Origin: Gammaproteobacteria bacterium | GTDB taxonomy: Bacteria; Pseudomonadota; Gammaproteobacteria; Steroidobacterales; GCA-2729495 | Assembly: GCA_030583605.1 (NCBI GenBank) | Contig: CP129466.1 | Coordinates: 248,001 to 312,000, forward strand | Length of the DNA: 64,000 nucleotides | Direction of reading: 5' to 3' | Shown: piece by piece, positions 50,653 through 60,088 of the stretch | How positions within the stretch are numbered: the stretch's first letter is position 1 | How the letters are laid out: every line of letters begins with the position of its first letter | Notes under the pieces: model-generated | The model's input: the letters and a program-made list of their open reading frames with translations, nothing else | Databases searched by the model: none | Told to the model about the DNA's origin: nothing | Made by a program: the position numbers and the translations under genes

Positions 50653-53600
50653 TTAGTCGACGTAGATCTCCACCAGCGTGTCGCCGATCTCGCGCTCGCC
50701 GTCGCTGAATACCACCATCCCCAGATGCGGCAGGTCGAGCTCGAGGCCGGCCCAATCGAGCTGCACTTCTGCGCTGGCGCCGATGGCTGCCGTGGCGGGT
50801 GTCGTCACTTCGGGCGAGCCCTTGCCCGGCCCTCTGATCAGCCAGATGCCCAGCTCGAAATTCGCGCCCGGGCCGCCGGCGTCGTTGTCGGGCTTGAAGC
50901 CATGTACGTCGATGACGTACTCGCCTGCCGCCGGATCCAGGATGTCCACGAATTCCACCGCGCCGGTGGTGGTGCTGGACAGCACCGTGCTGCCGTCCGG
51001 GCACACGCCCGAGGGACAGATGACATACAGATCGATGTCGTCGGTGGCGCCCTCGTCGCTGCCCGCCAGTGCGATGCGCAGGAAGCGTCCGCCGGCAGGC
51101 AGCGCAATGCGGAACCGGCGCACATGGTCGGGCAAGGCGCCGTCGTCCGCCAGGACCGTGTAGAGATCGAGCGGATCGTCCGTAACGAAGCCGGTATATA
51201 CCTGCGGCGCCACCAGTCCTTCCACCCGGGCCGAAAATGCGCCGGCGTAGCCGAATTCCACCGGCATCCGCAGGCTGCCGCTCGCCCCCGTGCCCACGAC
51301 GACCGGCGGTGCGGCGAGCGCCTCGGTGCGGATTGCCAAGGGCATGCGGACTTTCGTGCCGGCCGTGGACCAGGTGAGCGAACCGAAGCCCCACTGGCCG
51401 AGGCGGTCACTGGTGCCGAGATTGGTGGCCGTGATGGTGAACTCCGCCGTCTCGCCCCGGTCGAGGCTGAGCATCTCCGGAATGACGCTCACCCCGACGC
51501 CGGGCGGGGCGACCACCGCGGCCTGGTAGTGCGCGGGCTCACCGACATTGCGCACGGCCCGGCGCATGACGCGTGTCGTGACCAGGTCCGCGAGCGCGGC
51601 AGACGGCAGGTTCAGGTCAGTCGTCGTGGCCGGGTAGCCAGCCGCCTCGAGCCTGGCGCAATACTCCTCGTCGAGGGTCGCGATCGGGATGCCCACGCCG
51701 CAGGCGAAAGCCTCGTAGTCTTCGCGGCCGGCATCGAACACGAGGCCGGGCTCGACCGCCGCATTGGGCACGATGTAGCCGGCGCCGGCATCGAATGCGT
51801 CGGCGGGCGTCACGCCGTCCTCCTTGCGCACGTCCTGACGGGCCGAGGTCATCAGCGCCGAGCGGATTGCCGCGGGGCTCCAGTCCGGGTGCGCCTCCAG
51901 CAGCAGCGCGGCCACGCCCGCAACGTGCGGCACGGCCATGGAGGTGCCGGTCAGGTACTGGTAGCTTTCGCCGCGAATGCCGTTGGCAACCTCGGTGGTC
52001 TGGGCGCCGAGTATGTCCGTGCCGGGCGCGACGACTTCGGGCTTGAGGATGTCGGGCAGAAGCCCGTTGGGGCCGCGCGAGGACTGCCCGGTCACCACGT
52101 TGCCGGCATCGCTGCGGCTCACGACCAGGCCCTTCTCCAGCCGTACCTCGACCGTTTCGCCGTCGTCGAGCCGGGCGGCGAGCGCCTCACCGTCGGAGCG
52201 GCCGATCATCACGGCCGGAATGTTCACGCTGCCGCGCCTCCCGGCCATCATGACCAGCTTGTCGGAATCGCTGAACACCACGACCGCCAGTGCGCCGGCC
52301 GCCTCGGCGTGCTCGATCTTGTCCTGGAAGTCGCAGCCACCGCGCCGGACGAGAGCGACGCGGCCCGCCATGGTCGCCGCGTTCACCAGCGACTGGCAGC
52401 CATCGTCGCGGGTTGCATCGGCGCCATTGACGCCGGGACTGCCATCGTCGGCAAGCACCAGTTCACCGGTGATGGCAGCGGTGCTGCGAAGCGTTGGCGT
52501 AAAAGCCGCCTCGCGCGCCGTGAAATCACCGGCGGCTCCGGCAGGGGCGGTGACGCGCAGCGCCTCGTCGAAACGGGTGCCGGTACGGCTGGCGGCCGCG
52601 ACCGACAGCACCCACGGCGCGCTCGCGGGCGACTCGACCGTACGCGCGAGCGGGCCGCCGTTGCCGGCGGCGACCACGGCGAGTACGCCGGCGTCGGTGG
52701 CGGCGAGCAGGGCGAGCGAGTCCGGGTCTGCCGGCGAGCCATCGGTCTTGCCGACGGAGTAATTGATGATGTGCACGCCGTCGTCGATGGCGTCTTCGAT
52801 GGCCTGCTGCAGGTCCGACATGGCGCAGGTGCCGCGGGTGGCGCCCGGCTGCAGCCAGCAGGCCTTGTAGACGGCGATGCGGGCGCGCGGCGCGATGCCG
52901 GCAATGCTGGCAACCGGCGTGCCGCCGAAGCCGGCCTCCACCCAGTTGCCTGCCGCCACCGAGGCGATGTGCGTGCCGTGGCCGTCGGCATCGCGCGGGG
53001 AGATGAACTCGTTCGGGTCCATGGGGTAGGTGGCGCGAAAGCCGTCCACGTAGAAGCGGGCGCCGATCAGCTTGTTGTTGCAGTCGCCGGCACTGAACTC
53101 CTGGCCCGATTCGCAGCGGCCGTGCCAGTCCTGCGGGGGGTCGTAGACGAGATTGAAGCGGTTGCGGAAGCGCCGGCAGAGCCAGCGTCCGAGCAGGGAG
53201 GAGTCGGCCCATTCCGTGGAGCAGACCCGCGGCCGCGAGCCGGCCTCGGTGTCGGCAAAGCTCGGATGCCCGGGCGTGATGCCGCTGTCGATGAAGCCGA
53301 TGACGATGTCTTCACCCTGCAGCCCGAGCGACTTGCGCAGACCGGCTGCCGGATCGAGCAGCCCGAGGAATGCCGGGCTTGCGTTCGTCCGCAGCTTGCG
53401 CGTGTCGTCCAGCCACACCCGCGCCACCGCGGGGTCGGCGGCGAGTTCGGCGGCCTGGGCCGCGGTGAGCCGCGCGGCAAAGCCGTTGAAGGAGAGCCGG
53501 TAACTGTAGAGCTTGGCCTGTGGTGGCGCGCCGACGCGCGCGAGCAACTCGTCGTGGCGTTCGACCAGCGCCGCAGTGTACTTGCGCGTAGCCGTCGAGC

Positions 53601-53907
53601 GCGGGTTGAAACGGCCGTTTCGCGGTGCGCCGCGGGCTTCCGGCGGCGCGGCGATCGCCGGCGGTTCCCGCAGTTGCACGATGTAGACCCGTTCCTCCGG
53701 CTCCTGCGCCTGCACGGCCACGGCCCAGCCGGCTGCGAGCAGCAGGACGCACAGGATGCGGGCGATGGGCGGAGCAACGTTCACAGCGAAAACCGGTGCG
53801 GCATTGGGGATACTGGCAGGGCCGCTGCTCCTTGGAACCTGCGCGTTGTAGGCTCGTGTGGCTTCCAGCGGCCGGATCCAGCCTGTTGTGACTGACTGCG
53901 GCCGCAT
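50653..53907 (-). CDS. Secreted subtilisin-like serine protease (S8) with PA and PPC-like domains
   Basis: This is a 1084-residue exported protease. A hydrophobic signal segment lies at about 49-68 (ILCVLLLAAGWAVAVQAQ). An inhibitor I9 propeptide covers about 72-170. The S8 catalytic triad is Asp207 (FIDSGITPGHP), His310 (GHGTHIASVAAG) and Ser656 (GTSMAVPHVAG), with oxyanion Asn416 in AAGNGG. A PA domain is inserted at about 500-590, as in plant-type (cucumisin) subtilases. Fn3-like and PPC-type beta-domains fill the C-terminus. ATG 53907 gives a long N-terminus; GTG 53784 (residue 42) would give a cleaner signal peptide. Likely extracellular protein degradation. Confidence 0.92.
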   Translation of the reverse strand: MRPQSVTTGWIRPLEATRAYNAQVPRSSGPASIPNAAPVFAVNVAPPIARILCVLLLAAGWAVAVQAQEPEERVYIVQLREPPAIAAPPEARGAPRNGRFNPRSTATRKYTAALVERHDELLARVGAPPQAKLYSYRLSFNGFAARLTAAQAAELAADPAVARVWLDDTRKLRTNASPAFLGLLDPAAGLRKSLGLQGEDIVIGFIDSGITPGHPSFADTEAGSRPRVCSTEWADSSLLGRWLCRRFRNRFNLVYDPPQDWHGRCESGQEFSAGDCNNKLIGARFYVDGFRATYPMDPNEFISPRDADGHGTHIASVAAGNWVEAGFGGTPVASIAGIAPRARIAVYKACWLQPGATRGTCAMSDLQQAIEDAIDDGVHIINYSVGKTDGSPADPDSLALLAATDAGVLAVVAAGNGGPLARTVESPASAPWVLSVAAASRTGTRFDEALRVTAPAGAAGDFTAREAAFTPTLRSTAAITGELVLADDGSPGVNGADATRDDGCQSLVNAATMAGRVALVRRGGCDFQDKIEHAEAAGALAVVVFSDSDKLVMMAGRRGSVNIPAVMIGRSDGEALAARLDDGETVEVRLEKGLVVSRSDAGNVVTGQSSRGPNGLLPDILKPEVVAPGTDILGAQTTEVANGIRGESYQYLTGTSMAVPHVAGVAALLLEAHPDWSPAAIRSALMTSARQDVRKEDGVTPADAFDAGAGYIVPNAAVEPGLVFDAGREDYEAFACGVGIPIATLDEEYCARLEAAGYPATTTDLNLPSAALADLVTTRVMRRAVRNVGEPAHYQAAVVAPPGVGVSVIPEMLSLDRGETAEFTITATNLGTSDRLGQWGFGSLTWSTAGTKVRMPLAIRTEALAAPPVVVGTGASGSLRMPVEFGYAGAFSARVEGLVAPQVYTGFVTDDPLDLYTVLADDGALPDHVRRFRIALPAGGRFLRIALAGSDEGATDDIDLYVICPSGVCPDGSTVLSSTTTGAVEFVDILDPAAGEYVIDVHGFKPDNDAGGPGANFELGIWLIRGPGKGSPEVTTPATAAIGASAEVQLDWAGLELDLPHLGMVVFSDGEREIGDTLVEIYVD

Positions 53908-53931
53908 CTTAACGAGGACTGCGACGGCTGG

Positions 53932-54489
53932 TCAGCCCCGCCGCAGTACCGCCCCCGAGCGGGCATCTCGGATCTCGCTCGGCCGCGCACGGCCGAGCGT
54001 GGCACCACCGAGCACGAAATCGAGTTGCGGGCCGAGGCGTCGGCGCACCGCGAGCGCGTCGCGTGCCGGAGGGCGCCCATGGCGATTGGCGCTGGTGGAC
54101 ACCAGCGGTGTGGCAGCGGCGCAGCACAGGGCGGCGGCCGTTGGATGCGCGGTAATGCGCACGGCAATGCGGGAGCGCCCTCCGGTGAGCAGCCGGTGGG
54201 CGCGCGGCCCGGCGGTGACGACCCAGGTCACCGGCTGGCTGGTGTGCGAGCCGAGGCGGCGGCGTTCGGTCGCGGTCGGGGCGATCCAGCCGTGCAGGCG
54301 CGCCGTGTGGTCCGCGATCAGGATCAACCCGGCGCGCGCGCCGCGGCCCTTGATGTGCAGGATGCGCCGCACGGCCGCGGCATCGGCAGGATCGCAACCG
54401 AGACCATAGACGGCCTCCGTCGGGTAGGCGATCACGCCGCCGCTGCGAACGACGCGCGCGGCACGGCGCAATGCGGGTCCAGGGTTCAC
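53932..54489 (-). CDS. tsaC: Threonylcarbamoyl-AMP synthase
   Basis: TsaC makes threonylcarbamoyl-AMP from threonine, bicarbonate and ATP, the first step of t6A37 tRNA modification. It has 185 residues (E. coli 190), YrdC fold only, without the Sua5 C-terminal domain. VIAYPTEAVYGLGCDP is the signature, and the C-terminal STSANRHGRPP segment is conserved. It lies 52 bp downstream of topA on the same strand. In Pseudomonas tsaC also lies beside dprA. Confidence 0.95.
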   Translation of the reverse strand: MNPGPALRRAARVVRSGGVIAYPTEAVYGLGCDPADAAAVRRILHIKGRGARAGLILIADHTARLHGWIAPTATERRRLGSHTSQPVTWVVTAGPRAHRLLTGGRSRIAVRITAHPTAAALCCAAATPLVSTSANRHGRPPARDALAVRRRLGPQLDFVLGGATLGRARPSEIRDARSGAVLRRG

Positions 54490-54541
54490 GCGCCGATGTT
54501 ACCGGAGCGGCGCAGGCGTGATGGCGGGGGCGTCCCCGATG

Positions 54542-56965
54542 TCAGCCGGAGTCGGCCGGGGCCTTGGCTTTGGCCGTGGCGGAGCGGCGTGTCGTCGCCC
54601 GTGCTTTTTTCGGCTTGGGCTTCGGCGTCTCGGCGGCCGGCTTCGCTGCCGCCTTGCGGCCGCGGAAGCCGCCCTTGCGTCGCGGCGGGGCCGCTTCCAG
54701 CAGTTGCCGGCACTCGGCGAGGGTCAGGCTCTTCGGGTCGCGGTCCTTCGGGATGCGGGCATTACGCGCCTTGTCGGTGATGTAGGGGCCGTAACGCCCG
54801 TTCAGCACCTGGATGCCGGCATCTTCGAAGTCGAGGATCAGCCGGTTCGCATCGGCGATCTTTTTCTCGTCGATGACCTGCAGCGCCCGCTCGAGCGTGA
54901 TGGTGTAGGGATCGTCCTGCTTGAGCGAGGCGTACTTCTTGCCGTACTGCACATACGGGCCGAAGCGACCGATGTTGGCAGACACCGGCTCGCCCTCCGC
55001 GGTCGCGCCGAGCTTGCGTGGCAGCTGGAACAGCTCCAGCGCCGCAGCCAGCGTGACGGTGTTCATCTTCTGGCCCGGGCGCAGTCCGGCGAAACGCGGC
55101 TTCTCGGCGTCGTCCTTGGTGCCGATCTGCGCGAAGGGGCCGAAGCGGCCCATGCGCACCGACACCGGCTTGCCGGAGGCAGGGTCCGTGCCGAGTTCGC
55201 GTGCCTGCGCGACCTGTTCGCGCGAGACGCTGGTCTCCTTGTCCTTCACCAGCGCCTCGAAGGGGTGCCAGAACTCATTGAGCACCTGCACCCAGTCGCG
55301 CTCGCCGCGGGAGACTTCGTCGAGTTCGTCCTCCAGGTGCGCGGTGAAGCCGTAGTCCACGTAACGCGTGAAGTGGTCCGTGAGGAACTTGTTGACAATG
55401 CGCCCGATGTCTTTCGGAATGAAGCGCTTGCCGTCCACCTCGACGTAGCCGCGATCCTGCAGCGTCGAGATGATGGTTGCGTAGGTGGATGGCCGGCCGA
55501 TGCCGTACTCCTCGAGCGCCTTCACCAGCGTGGCGTCGTTGTAACGCGGTGGCGGCTCGGTGAAATGCTGCTCGGCGCGGATCTCCCGCAGCGCCACCTC
55601 GTCGCCTTCCTTCATGGGGGGCAGTACCCGGTCGCCGTCGTCCTCCGCCGCGTCATCGCGGCCCTCCTGGTACACGGCGATGAAGCCCGGCACCACCAGC
55701 GTGGAACCCGTTGCGCGGAAGCGGCCGGTGGCCGGCTGCACGGCCGGGACGAGGTCCACGGTGACCATGTCGAACACGGCCGGGATCATCTGGCAGGCCA
55801 CCGTGCGCTTCCAGATGAGGTCGTAGAGGCGCAACTGCTCGTCGCTCAGGAAGGAACGCAGGCTGTCCGGCGTGCGCATGACGCTGGTCGGGCGAATGCC
55901 CTCGTGCGCTTCCTGTGCGTTGCGCGCGGTGGTGCGGTAGTGGCGCGCCTGTTCCGGGAGGTTGTCCTTGCCGAAGCGCTGCGCGATGTACTGCCTGATC
56001 TCATCCAGCGCCACCGTGGCCAGGTTGACCGAGTCGGTGCGCATGTAGGTGATGAGGCCGACCGTGCCCTCGGCCGTGGCCACGCCCTCGTAGAGACGCT
56101 GCGCGATCATCATGGTGCGCCGGGCATTGAAGCCGAGCTTGCGCGAGGCCTCCTGCTGCAGCGTCGAAGTGGTGAACGGCGGAGCCGGGTTGCGCCTGCG
56201 CTGCTTGCGCTCGATGGCGGAGACCCGCGTGCGCCCGCCGGCGGCGGCGAGCAGCGCTGCGCGCACCGAGGCGGCGGACTCGCCGTTGCCGAAGCTGAAC
56301 TGCTCGACTTTGTCGCCCTGGTACTCGGCGAGCCGCGCGGCAAACGGGCTCGTGCCGGCCGCCAGATCCGCCTCGATGCTCCAGTACTCGCGGGGCACGA
56401 ACGCTTCGATTTCGTCCTCACGCTCGCAGATCAGGCGCAGGGCCGGGCTCTGCACCCGTCCCGCGGAGAGCTTCGGCTGTACCTTCTTCCACAACAGCGG
56501 GGAGAGGTTGAAGCCGACCAGGTAGTCGAGGGCGCGACGCGCCTGCTGGGCGTTGACCAGGTCGGATGACACCTCGCGCGGGTTGTTCATTGCCTCGCGG
56601 ATCTCGCGCTCGGTGATCTCGTAGAAGACGACCCGGTGGATGGGGCGCCCGTCGATCACGCCGCGGTCCTTCAGGATCTCGGCGATGTGCCAGGAGATGG
56701 CTTCGCCCTCGCGATCCGGGTCGGTCGCGAGGTAGACGGCGTCGGCCTTCTTCACCGCTTTGGCGATGGCGTCGACGTGCTTCGCGTTCTTCTCGATGAC
56801 CGCGTACTTCATGGCGTAGGTGTTGCCCGGATCCACGGCGCCTTCCTTCGGCACGAGGTCACGCACGTGCCCGTAGGAGGCGAGGATCTGGTAGTCCTTG
56901 CCGAGGTACTTGCCGATCGTTTTCGCCTTGGCCGGCGACTCGACGACGACGACGTTGCTGGTCAT
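54542..56965 (-). CDS. topA: DNA topoisomerase I (type IA)
   Basis: TopA relaxes negative supercoils by single-strand passage. It has 807 residues. TOPRIM residues Glu9 and Lys13 occur in VVVESPAKAKTIGKYLG, and TDPDREGE is at 81-88. The active-site Tyr307 is in GLITYMRTDS. The C-terminal part has two or three Toprim-C repeats (SVRMGRFGPFAQIGTK, SANIGRFGPYVQYGKK, LNGRYGPYITDK) instead of the Cys4 zinc fingers of E. coli TopA. A Lys/Ala-rich tail ends the protein. It is upstream of tsaC and downstream of smg. Confidence 0.98.
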   Translation of the reverse strand: MTSNVVVVESPAKAKTIGKYLGKDYQILASYGHVRDLVPKEGAVDPGNTYAMKYAVIEKNAKHVDAIAKAVKKADAVYLATDPDREGEAISWHIAEILKDRGVIDGRPIHRVVFYEITEREIREAMNNPREVSSDLVNAQQARRALDYLVGFNLSPLLWKKVQPKLSAGRVQSPALRLICEREDEIEAFVPREYWSIEADLAAGTSPFAARLAEYQGDKVEQFSFGNGESAASVRAALLAAAGGRTRVSAIERKQRRRNPAPPFTTSTLQQEASRKLGFNARRTMMIAQRLYEGVATAEGTVGLITYMRTDSVNLATVALDEIRQYIAQRFGKDNLPEQARHYRTTARNAQEAHEGIRPTSVMRTPDSLRSFLSDEQLRLYDLIWKRTVACQMIPAVFDMVTVDLVPAVQPATGRFRATGSTLVVPGFIAVYQEGRDDAAEDDGDRVLPPMKEGDEVALREIRAEQHFTEPPPRYNDATLVKALEEYGIGRPSTYATIISTLQDRGYVEVDGKRFIPKDIGRIVNKFLTDHFTRYVDYGFTAHLEDELDEVSRGERDWVQVLNEFWHPFEALVKDKETSVSREQVAQARELGTDPASGKPVSVRMGRFGPFAQIGTKDDAEKPRFAGLRPGQKMNTVTLAAALELFQLPRKLGATAEGEPVSANIGRFGPYVQYGKKYASLKQDDPYTITLERALQVIDEKKIADANRLILDFEDAGIQVLNGRYGPYITDKARNARIPKDRDPKSLTLAECRQLLEAAPPRRKGGFRGRKAAAKPAAETPKPKPKKARATTRRSATAKAKAPADSG

Positions 56966-57038
56966 TGCTCTTCGATACCCATAGACGACAAACCGCGGCA
57001 GGGCCGCGGCGTCATGAAAAACTCCAGGCAGTGCGCGG

Positions 57039-57515
57039 TCAATTCACCAGCCCGGTATTCTCCTCGAACACGAGGTCTTCCATGCGGGCAAAGGCGCTTT
57101 CGTGCCCGGCCCGGCTGAACAGCACCATCAGTGTGACCCACTTGACCTGCTCGACGTCGATCTCACCCGCGTCGAGCGCCATGAGCCGCTCGATCACGAT
57201 TTCCCGGTGCAGCGGCGACAGTATGCCGACCTGCTCGAGGTACATGAGATAGCTGCGGCATTCCGTGCCGATGCGCGAGAGTTCCGGCGCGCTGAAGATG
57301 CGCACCGACTGTTCGGCCGGGGCGGTCGGAAACGGATGGTCGGGATCGCGGCTGAGATCGTCCAGCCAGTCGAGCGCGCGGTCGACCTCGGGTTCGCGAA
57401 ACCCTGCCTGCAGGAGCTCCTGGCGCAGGACGTCGTGGTCGGTCGCTTCGTCGTGCTCTTGCTCGGAAAAAGTCTCGAACAGGTACATGAGCACGTCGAG
57501 AACGCTGTGATTCAT
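57039..57515 (-). CDS. smg: Smg protein (DUF494)
   Basis: This is a small acidic protein of unknown biochemical function found beside dprA and topA in many gamma- and betaproteobacteria. It has 158 residues (E. coli Smg 157). It begins MNHSVLDVLMYLFETF and contains SYLMYLEQVGILSPLHREIV and the terminal FEENTG. The dprA stop is 17 bp upstream, so it is probably in the dprA-smg-topA transcript. Confidence 0.95.
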   Translation of the reverse strand: MNHSVLDVLMYLFETFSEQEHDEATDHDVLRQELLQAGFREPEVDRALDWLDDLSRDPDHPFPTAPAEQSVRIFSAPELSRIGTECRSYLMYLEQVGILSPLHREIVIERLMALDAGEIDVEQVKWVTLMVLFSRAGHESAFARMEDLVFEENTGLVN

Positions 57516-57532
57516 TGTTCCGGGACCCGTCG

Positions 57533-58651
57533 TTACCTCTGACGTTGGTACCGTCCGCCCGCGAGCGGCTGCACCAAGCCTTCCAATTCAAGGATCAGGA
57601 GCATGGAGGAAACCTCCGCACTCGTCAATCCGCTGCGCAGCGCCAGCGTGTCGGCGTCTGTCGTGTCCCAGCCGAGCGCTTCGAGCAGTCGCCGGTAGTC
57701 GGGGTCGCGCAAGCGGGCGTCGTCGGCGACGGCCGTGGCGGTGCCTGGGCGGGTCTGCGCCTGCGGTGCCGCCGCCAGCAGCGGCGCGAGCTCCTCGAGG
57801 ATGTGCTCGGCCGATTCGACCAGTTTCGCGCCGGAGCGGATGAGCTGGTGGCAGCCTTTGGCGAGCGGATTATGTATCGAGCCGGGGATCGCGAAGACCT
57901 CACGCCCCTGCTCGACCGCACGCCGCGCAGTGATCAGTGCTCCGCTTTGCAGCCCCGCTTCGACCACCAGCGTGCCGGCCGCCAGCGCACTGATGATGCG
58001 GTTGCGCTGTGGAAAGTTCTCGCGCAGTGGCGGCGTTCCGGGCAAAAACTCCGAGCACAAGGCACCGCAGCGGGCAATCTCCTCGCCGAGGGCGGCATTG
58101 CGCGCCGGATAGATCCGGTCCGGCCCGGTGCCGAGCACGGCGACGGTCAGGCCGTCGGCAGCGAGGGCGCCGCGGTGCGCGGCCGTGTCGATGCCGAGGG
58201 CAAGACCGCTGGTAATGCCGAGCCCGAGACCGGCGATGTGCCGGGCAAAGGCGTGCGCCGTTTCCATGCCGGCGGGGCTCGCGTTGCGGCTGCCGACGAT
58301 GGCCAGTTGCGGGACGCTGAGCGTTGCCGGATCTCCGCGGACGAACAGCGCTACCGGCGGGTCGCTCGCCTGGCGCAGCAGGGGTGGAAAGCGCGGATCG
58401 TCGACGCCGATGAGATGGTGGTCGGCCGCGGCCCCGAGCCAGGCGCGGGCCGCGGCGATACGGGCTTCGTCCGGTGCGCCGAGAGCGGCGATGGTGTTCG
58501 GGGGCAGGCCGGCAGCACGCCAGTGCGATGCACCGGCACGGAGCAGTTGCACGGCACCACCGCAGCCCGCGAGCAACCCGGCGAGCCGGTTGCCGTCGAG
58601 CCCCGGGGCCGCGGCGAGGATGAGCCAGGCCCGGGTGGCGTCTTCAGCCAC
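57533..58651 (-). CDS. dprA: DNA processing protein DprA
   Basis: DprA binds incoming single-stranded DNA during natural transformation and loads RecA. It has 372 residues. The Rossmann-like core contains VGSRNASPAG at 119-128, SGLALGIDTAAHRGAL, and the segment ENFPQRNRIISALAAGTLVVEA. A C-terminal winged helix (DTLALRSGLTSAEVSSMLL) is present, as in many proteobacterial DprAs. It lies in dprA-smg-topA order. Confidence 0.96.
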   Translation of the reverse strand: MAEDATRAWLILAAAPGLDGNRLAGLLAGCGGAVQLLRAGASHWRAAGLPPNTIAALGAPDEARIAAARAWLGAAADHHLIGVDDPRFPPLLRQASDPPVALFVRGDPATLSVPQLAIVGSRNASPAGMETAHAFARHIAGLGLGITSGLALGIDTAAHRGALAADGLTVAVLGTGPDRIYPARNAALGEEIARCGALCSEFLPGTPPLRENFPQRNRIISALAAGTLVVEAGLQSGALITARRAVEQGREVFAIPGSIHNPLAKGCHQLIRSGAKLVESAEHILEELAPLLAAAPQAQTRPGTATAVADDARLRDPDYRRLLEALGWDTTDADTLALRSGLTSAEVSSMLLILELEGLVQPLAGGRYQRQR

Positions 58652-58660
58652 GCGTGGTCA

Positions 58661-58694
58661 CCAAAACAGACAGCCCGCCGTGCGGCGGGCTGTC
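58661..58694 (-). terminator. Rho-independent terminator of the LysM gene
   Basis: GACAGCCCGCCG (58669-58680) and its complement (58683-58694) form a 12-bp GC-rich stem. On the minus strand it is followed by TGTTTTGG. It lies 49 bp after the LysM gene stop and just before dprA, so it should separate the two transcripts. Confidence 0.75.
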
Positions 58695-58743
58695 GGGGCA
58701 GGCAATGCGAAAGAAGCGGGAGGCGGGCTCGCGGTCGTGCAGG

Positions 58744-59862
58744 TCAGGTCGGGTTGCGGACGGTATCGAGGACATGGATTTCGTTGGTTGCCTGCATGAT
58801 CAGCGCGAAGCTGGACCGATCATAGGTGCGAAACACCATTGCAACCCCTGCCCGCTCATCCGGCAAGCGCACATTGCGCGATCTCAGCCCAGATCTGACG
58901 GGGTCGTTGACGGTCGTGCCGCTGCGCCAGACGTGCAGGACGTGGCCCGGCTCGAGCCCGTCACGCGTGCCGCGGTTGATCACAATGACCTGGAACTGGC
59001 CGATGCGGGAAATGCCGTCGACCACCGTGACGATCGAGCCTTCGACCGGGCTCGAGGGCGACCGCGGCGTGAAGTGCGCCGGGTAGACGACATCCTGCGT
59101 AAACAGCCGGTCGCCGACGAGGGCCTCGCGGCCGGAATCGGTGAGCGCGAGCGTGGCGGGGTCGCCGCCGCGACGGATCACGCCGGCACCGACGTAATGG
59201 CCGAGGTAGCCGAGATTGTCGCCGTTGTCCGGATCGACCAGCTCTTCGCCCACGTTGACGATGGTGTAGCCGTAGCCCACGTCCCCGAGATCACCGCGCA
59301 CGTACAGATCGTTGCCAAGCGCCCCCATCAGATGCTCGTTGCGAATGCCAACCACGTGCGGGGCCTGCTCGATCTCGTCCCTCTGCAGGACCGAGCGGCG
59401 GCCGAGGAACGCGCCGATGACCTCGAGCGGAATCGTCGGAATGGCGTCCTCGAGGCGCTCTTCGCGGATACGCGGCGAGAGCCGGTCGGTGCCGCTGCCC
59501 ATGGCGGTGCCGCGTTCGAGCTGCAACTGCGGCTTGCCGTTGACGAACACGAGGGTCAGCACGTCACCGGGATAAATAAGGTGTGGGTTGCTGACCTGGG
59601 GATTGACGCTCCAGATCTCCGGCCAGTACCACGGATCGCGCAGGAACATCGCGGAGATGCCCCACAGCGTGTCGCCGCGCTTGACGACGTAGCGGTCCGG
59701 GTGGCCCGGATTGAGCGGAACCTGTCCGCTGGCTGCGGCCGCCTGCTGGGTGGCCAGCGCGACCTCCGATGCCGGCGCGGTGACCGCGGCGGTGCACCAC
59801 ACGAGCGTCGCTGCAGCAAGTGTCAGCGCAACGGGTGACATGGCCGGGCGAGAGATCTTCAT
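58744..59862 (-). CDS. tsaP: LysM peptidoglycan-binding protein (TsaP-like)
   Basis: This is a 372-residue exported protein with a signal peptide (about 1-30) and one LysM domain at 57-103 (YVVKRGDTLWGISAMFLRDP, then IWSVNPQVSN). The rest is an uncharacterised beta-rich domain. In Pseudomonas the equivalent gene between def and dprA encodes TsaP, which anchors the type IV pilus secretin to peptidoglycan. The same position here supports that name, though no pilus genes are in the window. It diverges from def. Confidence 0.8.
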   Translation of the reverse strand: MKISRPAMSPVALTLAAATLVWCTAAVTAPASEVALATQQAAAASGQVPLNPGHPDRYVVKRGDTLWGISAMFLRDPWYWPEIWSVNPQVSNPHLIYPGDVLTLVFVNGKPQLQLERGTAMGSGTDRLSPRIREERLEDAIPTIPLEVIGAFLGRRSVLQRDEIEQAPHVVGIRNEHLMGALGNDLYVRGDLGDVGYGYTIVNVGEELVDPDNGDNLGYLGHYVGAGVIRRGGDPATLALTDSGREALVGDRLFTQDVVYPAHFTPRSPSSPVEGSIVTVVDGISRIGQFQVIVINRGTRDGLEPGHVLHVWRSGTTVNDPVRSGLRSRNVRLPDERAGVAMVFRTYDRSSFALIMQATNEIHVLDTVRNPT

Positions 59863-59926
59863 GGACGCTCCATCCCTTGAATAAGTAAAAAGGGGCCCGC
59901 TGCAATGCCGTGCCCGAAACCACCGT

Positions 59927-59935
59927 TGCTATAAT
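59927..59935 (+). promoter_or_regulatory. Extended -10 promoter of the def operon
   Basis: TGC-TATAAT is a perfect -10 with the extended TGn motif, 153 bp before the def ATG and pointing toward it. No strong -35 was seen at the standard distance, which extended -10 promoters do not require. Confidence 0.6.
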
Positions 59936-60088
59936 CGCGCGCGCACGGAAGGCACGGCCCAGCGCCAACTAGCCCACTCCGATACGGTCGAACCCCATCG
60001 ACGACCGACCAGGTGCGAAACCACTGCCGTATATCACAAAAATGTCGGGGTTTCATAGCGATGGACGTGAAACTGTGAAGGAGCGCCC

